From: an uncultured Clostridia bacterium
GTDB taxonomy: Bacteria; Bacillota; Clostridia; Saccharofermentanales; Saccharofermentanaceae
Length of the DNA stretch: 11,093 nucleotides
Assembly: GCA_946405115.1 (NCBI GenBank)
Contig: CAMJGB010000049.1
Location: 1-11,093, forward strand
Direction: 5' to 3'
Each line of letters opens with the position of its first letter. Positions within the stretch are counted from its first letter, which is position 1. The notes under the pieces were generated by a model that saw only the letters and a list, made by a program, of their open reading frames with translations, was not told the origin of the DNA and did not search any database. Positions 4,135 to 11,093 of the stretch are shown piece by piece. The position numbers were made by a program, and so were the translations under genes.

Positions 4135-6477
4135 ATGAATTTAAGAGAATTAAAAATCGGCCAGTCGGCCAAGATACTTTCAGTAGGCGGAGAAGGTGCA
4201 TTAAGACAGCATTTCCTCGATATGGGTGTAATCCCCGGAGCGGAGATCACCCTGATAAAGCTCGCCCCCATGGGCGATCCGATGGAACTTCTTATCCACG
4301 GATATGAACTCACATTAAGACTTTCAGAGGCCGAGAAGATCGGCATCGAACTCATCGAAAAGACTGAGGACACCCAAAAACAGCAAAAAGTGCTCCCGAA
4401 GACTGAGCACCCGGGTCTCGGTGAGGAAGGAAGATTCCACCCGAAGGGAACCGGCAACCCGCTCCCTGATGGAACCAAGCTCACCTTCGCACTCGTAGGT
4501 AACCAGAACAGCGGTAAAACAACCCTGTTCAACCAGCTCACGGGTTCTAACCAGCACGTTGGTAACTTCCCGGGAGTTACCGTCGACAGGAAGGACGGTG
4601 TCATCAGAGGATATCCCGAGACACTCATCACAGACCTTCCCGGAATCTATTCCATGTCGCCTTTCACGAGCGAAGAGCTCGTATCGAGAAACTTCGTATT
4701 AAACGAGAAGCCCAAGGCGATCATTAACATCGTCGATGCAACAAATATAGAAAGAAATCTATATCTTACGATGCAGCTCATCGAGATGAACGTCCCGATG
4801 GTAGTTGCTCTTAACATGATGGACGAGCTTCGCGGCAACGGCGGAACTGTCGACGTCAACTCGATGGAGAAGATGCTCGGCGTTCCGGTAGTACCTATCT
4901 CCGCTGCCAAGAACGAAGGTGTAGACGAGCTTATAAGACACGCCGTCCACATCGCCAAGTATCAGGAGAAGCCTGTCCGTTACGACTACTGCAGCCCTGA
5001 AGATAACGGCGGTGCCGTACACAGAGCATTCCACGCAGTAAGCCATCTCATTGAAGATCACGCCAAGAGAGAAGGACTCCCCTTCAGATTCGCGGCAGCA
5101 AAACTCCTCGAGGGAGACAACACGATCGCAGAGCAGTTAAAGCTTGAGCAGAACGAGAGTGAGATGCTCGAGCACATCATCCTCCAGATGGAGAATGAGC
5201 GCGGTCTCGACAAGAGTGCAGCAATGGCCGAGATGAGATTCTCGTTCATAAGCAGAGTCTGCAGCGCCTGCGTGATCAAGCCTCACGAGAGCCGTGAGCA
5301 TATGAGAAGCCGTAAGATCGATGAGGTGCTGACCGGCAAGTACACGGCCATCCCGTTCTTCATCCTTATCATGGCGGCGGTATTCTATCTGACATTTTTC
5401 CTCATAGGTCCGTTCCTTCAGGATCTCCTTGCAGCAGGAATCGATCTTCTTAAGGACCTCACCGCAAGAGGCATGGCAGCAGCTAGCGTCAACGAAGCTA
5501 TCCAGAGCCTCATACTCGACGGAATCTTCGAGGGTGTGGGAACTGTCGTAAGCTTCCTCCCCATCATCATACTCATGTTCTTCTTCCTCTCGATGCTTGA
5601 AGACAGCGGTTACATCGCGCGTGTCGCTTTCGTTATGGATAAGCTTCTGCGTAAGATGGGCCTTTCCGGAAGAAGTATCGTGCCGATGCTTTTGGGCTTC
5701 GGATGCACGGTACCCGCAGTCATGTCCACGAGAACCCTTCCAAGTGACCGCGACCGCCGCATGACGATCCTTCTTACACCCTTCATGTCATGTACGGCGA
5801 AGCTTCCCATCTACGGTTTCTTCGTAAGCGTTTTCTTCCCGGGTTACGCATGGCTCATCATCACTGGCCTGTACCTGTTCGGTATCGTGATGGGTATACT
5901 CATCGCATTCGTATTTAAGTCGACACTATTCAAGGGCAAGGCTGTGCCTTTCGTAATGGAGCTTCCGAACTACCGTGTCCCGAAGTTTAAGAACGTGAGC
6001 CAGCTTTTGTGGGAGAAGACAAAGGACTTCCTGCAGAGAGCCTTCTCCGTAATCCTCATCGCGACTATCGTAGTCTGGTTCTTAAGTAACTTCGACTTCG
6101 GATTTAATCTCGTAACAAGCTCACACGACAGCATCCTTGCTTCCATCGCAGGAATCCTCGTGCCCATAATGAAGCCGATAGGTCTCGGCGACTGGCGTAT
6201 CGTAACGTCACTCATAAGCGGCTTCATGGCAAAGGAAAGCGTCGTATCCGTAATGGAGACTTTATTCGCAGACGAGCTCACATCTTTGGGCATCGCATCT
6301 GCGGTATCAATGCTCGTCTTCAGCCTCCTCTACACACCGTGTGTTGCAGCAGTTGCAGCCATCAGAAGAGAGATGGGCGGCAAGTGGGCAGTTACGGTCG
6401 TCGTATGGCAGTGCGCTCTTGCATGGGTCGCAGCATTCGTCATCAGAGGCATCCTTATCCTCTGCGGCATCGCTTAA
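4135..6477 (+). CDS. feoB: FeoA-FeoB fusion ferrous iron transporter
   Basis: 780 residues. Residues 1-76 are a FeoA-type SH3-like domain (MNLRELKIGQSAKI, then LRQHFLDMGVIPGAEI). A flexible linker follows (about 77-115), then the FeoB G domain: G1 GNQNSGKTT (122-130), G2 Thr149 in GNFPGVTVD, G3 DLPG (167-170), G4 NMMD (227-230) and G5 SAAK (256-259). The membrane part starts near 403 and keeps the FeoB gate motifs: LEDSGYIARVAF, GCTVPA with Cys524, MSCTAKLPIY with Cys553, and LYTPC with Cys736 near the end. Together these make a GTP-dependent Fe(II) importer in the plasma membrane. FeoA is normally a separate protein that acts on FeoB, so the fusion fixes them one to one. The FeoA start motif supports ATG 4135, yet no Shine-Dalgarno lies before it. 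The Cys-rich small gene follows after 3 nt. Confidence 0.97.
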   Translation: MNLRELKIGQSAKILSVGGEGALRQHFLDMGVIPGAEITLIKLAPMGDPMELLIHGYELTLRLSEAEKIGIELIEKTEDTQKQQKVLPKTEHPGLGEEGRFHPKGTGNPLPDGTKLTFALVGNQNSGKTTLFNQLTGSNQHVGNFPGVTVDRKDGVIRGYPETLITDLPGIYSMSPFTSEELVSRNFVLNEKPKAIINIVDATNIERNLYLTMQLIEMNVPMVVALNMMDELRGNGGTVDVNSMEKMLGVPVVPISAAKNEGVDELIRHAVHIAKYQEKPVRYDYCSPEDNGGAVHRAFHAVSHLIEDHAKREGLPFRFAAAKLLEGDNTIAEQLKLEQNESEMLEHIILQMENERGLDKSAAMAEMRFSFISRVCSACVIKPHESREHMRSRKIDEVLTGKYTAIPFFILIMAAVFYLTFFLIGPFLQDLLAAGIDLLKDLTARGMAAASVNEAIQSLILDGIFEGVGTVVSFLPIIILMFFFLSMLEDSGYIARVAFVMDKLLRKMGLSGRSIVPMLLGFGCTVPAVMSTRTLPSDRDRRMTILLTPFMSCTAKLPIYGFFVSVFFPGYAWLIITGLYLFGIVMGILIAFVFKSTLFKGKAVPFVMELPNYRVPKFKNVSQLLWEKTKDFLQRAFSVILIATIVVWFLSNFDFGFNLVTSSHDSILASIAGILVPIMKPIGLGDWRIVTSLISGFMAKESVVSVMETLFADELTSLGIASAVSMLVFSLLYTPCVAAVAAIRREMGGKWAVTVVVWQCALAWVAAFVIRGILILCGIA

Positions 6478-6480
6478 GCC

Positions 6481-6630
6481 ATGAATTTCTGGGACATCGT
6501 AATCTTAGCCATAATCGCACTCGCAGTAGTATTCGCGGTGCTTACATTAATCAGGAAAAAGGATTCCGGTTGCCACGGCTCATGCTCCGAATGTTCGAAG
6601 TACACAGGCTGCTCCAAGAAACAGCAATAA
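6481..6630 (+). CDS. FeoB-associated Cys-rich membrane protein
   Basis: 49 residues. The N-terminus has one membrane helix (about residues 4-24, IVILAIIALAVVFAVLTLI), followed by a basic RKK stop and a short cytoplasmic tail with four cysteines (31, 35, 38, 44; spacing CX3CX2CX5C). This is the layout of the FeoB-associated Cys-rich protein family seen after feoB in many Firmicutes. The cysteines could bind iron or a cluster and hand over or sense Fe(II) at the transporter (inference). It begins 3 nt after the feoB stop without its own clear ribosome site, so translation is probably coupled. Confidence 0.9.
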   Translation: MNFWDIVILAIIALAVVFAVLTLIRKKDSGCHGSCSECSKYTGCSKKQQ

Positions 6631-6666
6631 TTCTCAATAATTCGCTATAATTAGGGAAGAATTATT
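6625..6666 (+). promoter_or_regulatory. Candidate promoter with repeated operator-like sites before the helicase gene
   Basis: A perfect TATAAT (6646-6651) lies 32 nt before the ATG of the helicase gene. Around it are two tandem copies of CAATAATTC (6625-6633 and 6635-6643, 10 bp apart) and an inverted GAATTATT (6659-6666), which forms an 8-bp perfect inverted repeat with AATAATTC (6636-6643). No -35 consensus is seen. The first copy includes the stop of the small Fe gene. The sites could serve a repressor; a weak AU-rich terminator for the feo operon is the other reading. Confidence 0.45.
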
Positions 6667-6683
6667 CTTCTTAGGAGCACTCT

Positions 6684-9600
6684 ATGTCGACGAATGAGCC
6701 CACACGACAGGAAAAGAAATTCGACTTATGGGAGCGCAAGCTTCTTGATCTCACCACACGCAATGCTCTTCTTAACACGAAGGTTAAGGGCAAAACGGTA
6801 CCGGTCTTCGTTAAGTCCGCAAGCGACATCGAAGACAACCTCTCAAGCGACAAAGAGTACGCGATAATCTCACGTAACGCGGCAGGCCAGAGCGAGGCCA
6901 CGGAAGAGGCTCCCTCTGCACCTTTGATCCCTGCCAAGGAATATGAGATTGAAGACCTCGTTGACACGGCAAGCTTCGACGAAGTGCTTACAAAAGGCAT
7001 CGACGGCGGTACGCTTTACTCCTCTCTTGCGGAGAAGGATCTCGACGACAGACTTAAGTATCTTTACAGAACTTCCAGGGTCGCAGCAGAAGATGACGGC
7101 TCCGGCACGCTCTTCCTCGCATGCGGCTTTCTTAAATGGACGGAAGACAACAAGGAGCAGCCCTGTTACGCGCCGATAGTGCTCGTGCCCGTTGAGCTTA
7201 AGAGGAAGTTCGGCGTGGGCAAGTACGTCATGCAAAAGTCTGACGACGACGCTTCCGTTAACATCACGCTTCTCGAGAAACTTCGAAAAGACTTCGACCT
7301 CATCACAAGCGAACTTGAAGGCGACGTTCCCCAGGATAATTCCGGAGCTGACGTTAAGGGTGTATTCAAGACACTCGAGGCAATAGTAGCGCTTCACAAG
7401 GACTGGAAGATAATCGATGCATGCGTTCTCGGCATGTTCTCTTTCTCGCAGTTTGTCATGTGGAATGACCTTCACAATCACAGAGAAGAGATCGCAGCAA
7501 ACAAGATCGTAAAGAGCCTTCTCGACGGCGAGCTTTCATGGGACTATGAGGACATGGAAGGTAAAGCCAAAGGCTTTAATGACGAAGGTTCAATCTACCT
7601 TCCGATATCAGCAGACAGCTCGCAGGCATATGCGATAAAGCGCGCAGGCGAAGGCGCAAGCTTCGTGCTTCACGGCCCTCCGGGAACAGGTAAGTCACAG
7701 ACGATCACATCCATGATCGCAAATGCGATCGCGAATAATCAGAAGGTGCTTTTCGTTGCGGAGAAGAAGGCCGCACTTGAAGTAGTTTATTCAAGACTTA
7801 AGAAGATCGGACTTGATCCTTTCTGCCTTGAGCTTTATTCCAACAAGATCGCCAAGGGATACATAAGCGACCAGCTTAAGGCCGCGATGGAGGTGCGTCT
7901 TAACATGACCTCCGAAGGCGATTACGAGAAGGCACTTGCAGACATAACGGCAAGGCGCGCAGAACTCGATGCTTATTCGAAGGCACTTCTTACAAGAACC
8001 GAGAGCGGATATACGCTTTACGAGCTTCTAAGTATCTACGCAGACAACGAGGATGCGCCCGAGATCACGCTCGAGGACGGATTCGAGAACGGTCTTACAG
8101 AGGACCGCATCAATGCTTCCAAGGCTGCTATAGGAGAGTTCCTCGCATCAGGAAGCGGAATGTCCGGCGTGCTTCCTTACGTTAAGGCAACTGAGTACAG
8201 CCAGGACACAAAGATCAAGCTTAAGGGCGAACTCGATGAGCTTTCTACAGCGGCTGATAATGTAATAACAACAGCTTCTGCAGTAAGCGCTTCTTACCCG
8301 AATCTAAGTGCAGGCGTAAACATCGCTTCCGCACATAAGGCAGCAGCCATTATCGGCAACTTCTTCAAGGCAAGATCTTCCATCCTTCAGACATGGGATG
8401 CACAGATCCTCACAAAGGATCCGGACCAGCTTAAGGCAGCCTTTAACGAAGCTAATTCCAAGTGGGGACCGTTCAAGTCTTCAGCGATCAAGAAGGTCTA
8501 CGCAAGCATCAGTTCATTCGATAAATCAGGCAGCGCGAAGGATGATCTCGGCAAGCACATAGACACACTCTGTGACTACAAAAATGCATTCACTGCTTTG
8601 GGCTTTAACACAGCGGCAGGAATCCCCGAGATCCTCCCCGCTTTCACGACTTCGCTCACCGAATTCGACGAAGTGGCATCGAAGGTTAACTCACGTCTCG
8701 GAATAGCTGAAATTGCACCCGACTCACAGGCAGGATTTGATAAGGTTCAGACCATCGTTAATGACATAAGGATCAACGAAGCTAAGATCCGAGATAAGAC
8801 CATACTTAACCATGCGGCAGAAAGCTGCAGCACGTTAAAGCTCGGTTTAGTAGTAAACGCTTACGAGCAGGGAATCGTGAACGAGGGCAACATCGTGAAT
8901 GCTTTCGACAGAGCATGGAGCGTGCTTCTTATCTGCAAGATGATCGACGGCAATGAAGTGCTTCGTAACTTCAGCGGCAAGGTCTACAAGGAGAAGATCT
9001 CTCAGCTTCGCAAGATGAGCGATGAGTTCACGAAGCTTACTCAGCAGGAAATCGCACTAAAGGTAGCAAAGACGTCCTTCGAGATGAGAAACAACAAGGA
9101 CAATGCCAACGCATCGTCAGGACTCGGCAAGCTCTCACGTGCCATCAAGGGCAGATGCCGCGGAGTCTCCATAAGATCGCTGTTCAGGGAAGTTCAGGAA
9201 GTAATCCTGAAGCTTACTCCCTGCGTGCTCATGAGCCCGATGTCGGCAGCGCAGTTTATCGCTCCTTCAATGGATCCGCTGTTTGATCTCGTTATCTTTG
9301 ATGAGGCGAGCCAGCTTCCCACAAGCGAAGCCGTAGGCGTTCTTGCAAGAGGTAAGAATGCGATCATCGTAGGCGACCCGAACCAGATGCCTCCGACGAC
9401 TTTCTTCAGACTTCAGGTCAATAATACGGACACTGAAGATTACGATACGGAAGACCTCGAGAGCATACTCGACGACTGCCTTGCTGTAGGCATGCCGCAG
9501 TCAAGACTTTTGTGGCACTACAGAAGCCGTCACGAGAGCCTCATCACGTTCTCTAACAGATCTTTCTACGACAGTAAGCTCTACACATTCCCGTCAGTCG

Positions 9601-11093
9601 ACGACCGATCCTCAAGAGTAACTCTTGTTAAGTGCGAGGGCTCGTTCGACAGCGGCAAGTCGAGAACGAATGAGAAGGAAGCAAAGGCTGTCGTGGACGA
9701 GCTTGTAATGAGAAGCCGCGATCCTGAATTGTCCAAGCTTACACACGGTATAGTTACGTTTAACATCCAGCAGCAAAGCCTCATCGAAGACATGATCGAT
9801 GAAGTCTGCAAGACTGACGAGGCGTTCGAGCGCTGGGCATACGGAGGAGAAGAGACGATATTCATCAAGAACCTCGAGAACGTTCAGGGTGATGAGCGAG
9901 ATGTAATCCTGTTCTCCGTAGGATACGGTCCCGATGCAGAAGGCAAGGTATCAATGAACTTCGGTCCTCTTAACAAGGACGGCGGCTGGAGAAGACTTAA
10001 CGTAGCCGTCACAAGATCAAGATGCGGGATGAAGGTATTCTCTTCTTTGTCACCCGAGCAGCTTCGCATAAGCGATGCAACACCTGAAGGCGTGAAGGCG
10101 TTTAAGAGATTCCTCCAGTATGCGGAAGGAAGCACTATCTGGGATCAGGATCTTGTTAATGCGGATTCACTCGACAGCTCAGGTCTTCCCATCATTGACA
10201 GAAGCCTTAAGTACAGAGGCGTGATCGAGGACATTCGCGCAGGTCTTAAGGAAAGAGGTTACGATTCCGATGCCGGCGTCGGCAAGTCGGGCTTCAAGGT
10301 TGATATCGGCGTAAGACGCGAGGGCGAAGAGAGCTATTGCCTCGGTATCCTCATAGACGGTTCAAGCGACATCAATAACTCCACGGCTTCCACGCGCGAG
10401 ATCTCGCAGCCCTCTGTTCTTAAGGGCTTGGGCTGGAAGGTAATTAGAGTATGGTCTCTCGACTGGTGGGAGAACAAGGATGCAGTAATTGAAGAATGCA
10501 TCGCAGAGATCAACCGCGCGGATGTACCTGACCCGGAACCCGATCCGCCGGCAGCTGAACCTGTTCCGGCTGAAGCTGCTCCTGAGAACCCTGAGGAAAC
10601 AGAAGAGACTCAAAAAAAAACTGAACTTATAACCGACACCGAGAAGGTTCCTTATAAGACAGCAGACATCACTCTGCCGCAGCTGACACCTGCGCAGTTT
10701 GCAGATGAGATGAATATCTCCGAGCTTACGAAAGCCGCGAGGCAGATAATCGCAGCCGAGGCGCCGCTTACGACGGAGCTTTTCGCGCAGAGGCTTTGTG
10801 ATGCATGCGGGATCACGAGGAAAACAGCTGCAGTAAAGAATCGCGTGGATTACATCCTGAAGGCGCTTAAGAATACCGTGACGCTTCAGAACATCACGCT
10901 TTGCAGAGCTTCTGAGAACGACAGGCAGTTTATTTGGAAAGAGCCGCAGGATGCGTGGCACATAATGTCGTATTACCGAGTTCCCGGGGAAGGCATGAAA
11001 GTGCGAAAAGCTGACGACATACCCGTAGAAGAAGCGGCATGTGCAGCGATAGCCGTATGCCGCGCTCAATTTGGAATGCCCCGCGACGCACTC
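6684..11093 (+). CDS. Giant SF1 helicase/nuclease (DUF4011, AAA_11/AAA_12, MTES_1575-like, DUF3320), 3' end outside window
   Basis: Open for 1470 codons to the window edge. Start ATG 6684 has AGGAG 6 nt upstream (6673-6677). Residues about 10-325 are DUF4011-like, beginning with the typical WERKLLDLTTRNALLNT. Upf1-like SF1 helicase motifs follow: Walker A GPPGTGKS (331-338), DEAS (873-876), GDPNQMPP (897-904), HYRSR (945-949), VQGDERD (1067-1073) and RLNVAVTRSR (1104-1113). The long insertion between Walker A and DEAS is largely helical. Residues about 1175-1275 resemble the Vsr-like MTES_1575 nuclease domain (Glu1182, Asp1207, Asp1225), but the acid expected two residues before Asp1225 is Leu1223. 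A Pro/Glu linker (1280-1315) leads to a DUF3320 domain, nearly complete at the edge. Related DUF4011-helicase-Vsr proteins have been linked to phage defence (recalled, not checked). The substrate is likely nucleic acid. No partner gene is visible. Confidence 0.93.
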   Translation, partial: MSTNEPTRQEKKFDLWERKLLDLTTRNALLNTKVKGKTVPVFVKSASDIEDNLSSDKEYAIISRNAAGQSEATEEAPSAPLIPAKEYEIEDLVDTASFDEVLTKGIDGGTLYSSLAEKDLDDRLKYLYRTSRVAAEDDGSGTLFLACGFLKWTEDNKEQPCYAPIVLVPVELKRKFGVGKYVMQKSDDDASVNITLLEKLRKDFDLITSELEGDVPQDNSGADVKGVFKTLEAIVALHKDWKIIDACVLGMFSFSQFVMWNDLHNHREEIAANKIVKSLLDGELSWDYEDMEGKAKGFNDEGSIYLPISADSSQAYAIKRAGEGASFVLHGPPGTGKSQTITSMIANAIANNQKVLFVAEKKAALEVVYSRLKKIGLDPFCLELYSNKIAKGYISDQLKAAMEVRLNMTSEGDYEKALADITARRAELDAYSKALLTRTESGYTLYELLSIYADNEDAPEITLEDGFENGLTEDRINASKAAIGEFLASGSGMSGVLPYVKATEYSQDTKIKLKGELDELSTAADNVITTASAVSASYPNLSAGVNIASAHKAAAIIGNFFKARSSILQTWDAQILTKDPDQLKAAFNEANSKWGPFKSSAIKKVYASISSFDKSGSAKDDLGKHIDTLCDYKNAFTALGFNTAAGIPEILPAFTTSLTEFDEVASKVNSRLGIAEIAPDSQAGFDKVQTIVNDIRINEAKIRDKTILNHAAESCSTLKLGLVVNAYEQGIVNEGNIVNAFDRAWSVLLICKMIDGNEVLRNFSGKVYKEKISQLRKMSDEFTKLTQQEIALKVAKTSFEMRNNKDNANASSGLGKLSRAIKGRCRGVSIRSLFREVQEVILKLTPCVLMSPMSAAQFIAPSMDPLFDLVIFDEASQLPTSEAVGVLARGKNAIIVGDPNQMPPTTFFRLQVNNTDTEDYDTEDLESILDDCLAVGMPQSRLLWHYRSRHESLITFSNRSFYDSKLYTFPSVDDRSSRVTLVKCEGSFDSGKSRTNEKEAKAVVDELVMRSRDPELSKLTHGIVTFNIQQQSLIEDMIDEVCKTDEAFERWAYGGEETIFIKNLENVQGDERDVILFSVGYGPDAEGKVSMNFGPLNKDGGWRRLNVAVTRSRCGMKVFSSLSPEQLRISDATPEGVKAFKRFLQYAEGSTIWDQDLVNADSLDSSGLPIIDRSLKYRGVIEDIRAGLKERGYDSDAGVGKSGFKVDIGVRREGEESYCLGILIDGSSDINNSTASTREISQPSVLKGLGWKVIRVWSLDWWENKDAVIEECIAEINRADVPDPEPDPPAAEPVPAEAAPENPEETEETQKKTELITDTEKVPYKTADITLPQLTPAQFADEMNISELTKAARQIIAAEAPLTTELFAQRLCDACGITRKTAAVKNRVDYILKALKNTVTLQNITLCRASENDRQFIWKEPQDAWHIMSYYRVPGEGMKVRKADDIPVEEAACAAIAVCRAQFGMPRDAL
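10612..10620 (+). other. A9 tract in the helicase gene, possible slippage site
   Basis: Nine adenines encode the end of Gln-Lys-Lys in the linker just before the DUF3320 domain. Loss of one A gives a stop five codons on (CTG AAC TTA TAA), and gain of one gives TGA almost at once. Either slip would yield the helicase and nuclease without DUF3320. Runs of nine A are known slippage sites for RNA polymerase. Confidence 0.45.

Noticed and set aside
6870..7481. 203-codon minus-strand open frame, and others opposite the helicase
   Set aside because: They are shadows of the helicase frame, which shows unbroken family motifs on the plus strand.
1..11093. CRISPR array, tRNA or rRNA genes, insertion sequence
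   Set aside because: No regularly spaced repeat series, no tRNA-like cloverleaf recognised outside the T-box, and no transposase frame were seen.

Overview
The window looks like chromosomal DNA of an anaerobic, probably spore-lineage Firmicute (class Clostridia). The signs are a T-box riboswitch, Spo0A-like boxes, an OhrR-type MarR regulator, a FeoA-FeoB fusion followed by the small Cys-rich FeoB-associated protein found in Clostridia, and strong GGAGG ribosome sites. Genus and species cannot be read from it. Gene packing is very tight: two convergent pairs abut or overlap at their stop codons, and several genes in operons overlap.

Layout. Positions 16-260 (minus strand) hold a complete T-box leader whose specifier reads UGG (Trp) and whose UGGC bulge fits a tRNA with discriminator G, as in tRNA-Trp. 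Its gene lies beyond position 1. Positions 281-509 are a divergent control region with a candidate T-box promoter, one copy of a 60-bp palindromic repeat, and four Spo0A-like boxes spaced exactly 10 bp apart. A relatively AT-rich gene for a DUF559/Vsr-like nuclease-fold protein follows (510-1283). A minus-strand peroxide-response pair, glutathione-peroxidase-type thiol peroxidase and OhrR, occupies 1284-2268. It starts from a consensus promoter that overlaps a divergent promoter for an ArsC/Spx-fold protein (2374-2727).

Positions 2724-4019 (minus) form a three-gene operon: an FMN split-barrel protein, a HAD hydrolase and a small conserved protein. A second copy of the 60-bp repeat fills the divergent gap at 4020-4134. 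The plus-strand ferrous iron operon follows (FeoA-FeoB fusion, then a 49-residue Cys-rich membrane protein). From 6684 to the window edge runs a giant SF1 helicase/nuclease of the DUF4011 / AAA_11-AAA_12 / MTES_1575-like / DUF3320 type, lacking only its C-terminal end.

How it fits together. The identifiable functions are tryptophan-responsive gene control, thiol-based peroxide defence, ferrous iron uptake and a DNA-processing or defence-type helicase. The least explained features are the 60-bp repeat found in two divergent promoter regions and the phased Spo0A-like array before the nuclease-fold gene. Next come the apparently leaderless feoAB message and the A9 tract inside the helicase gene, where a one-base slip would remove the DUF3320 domain.
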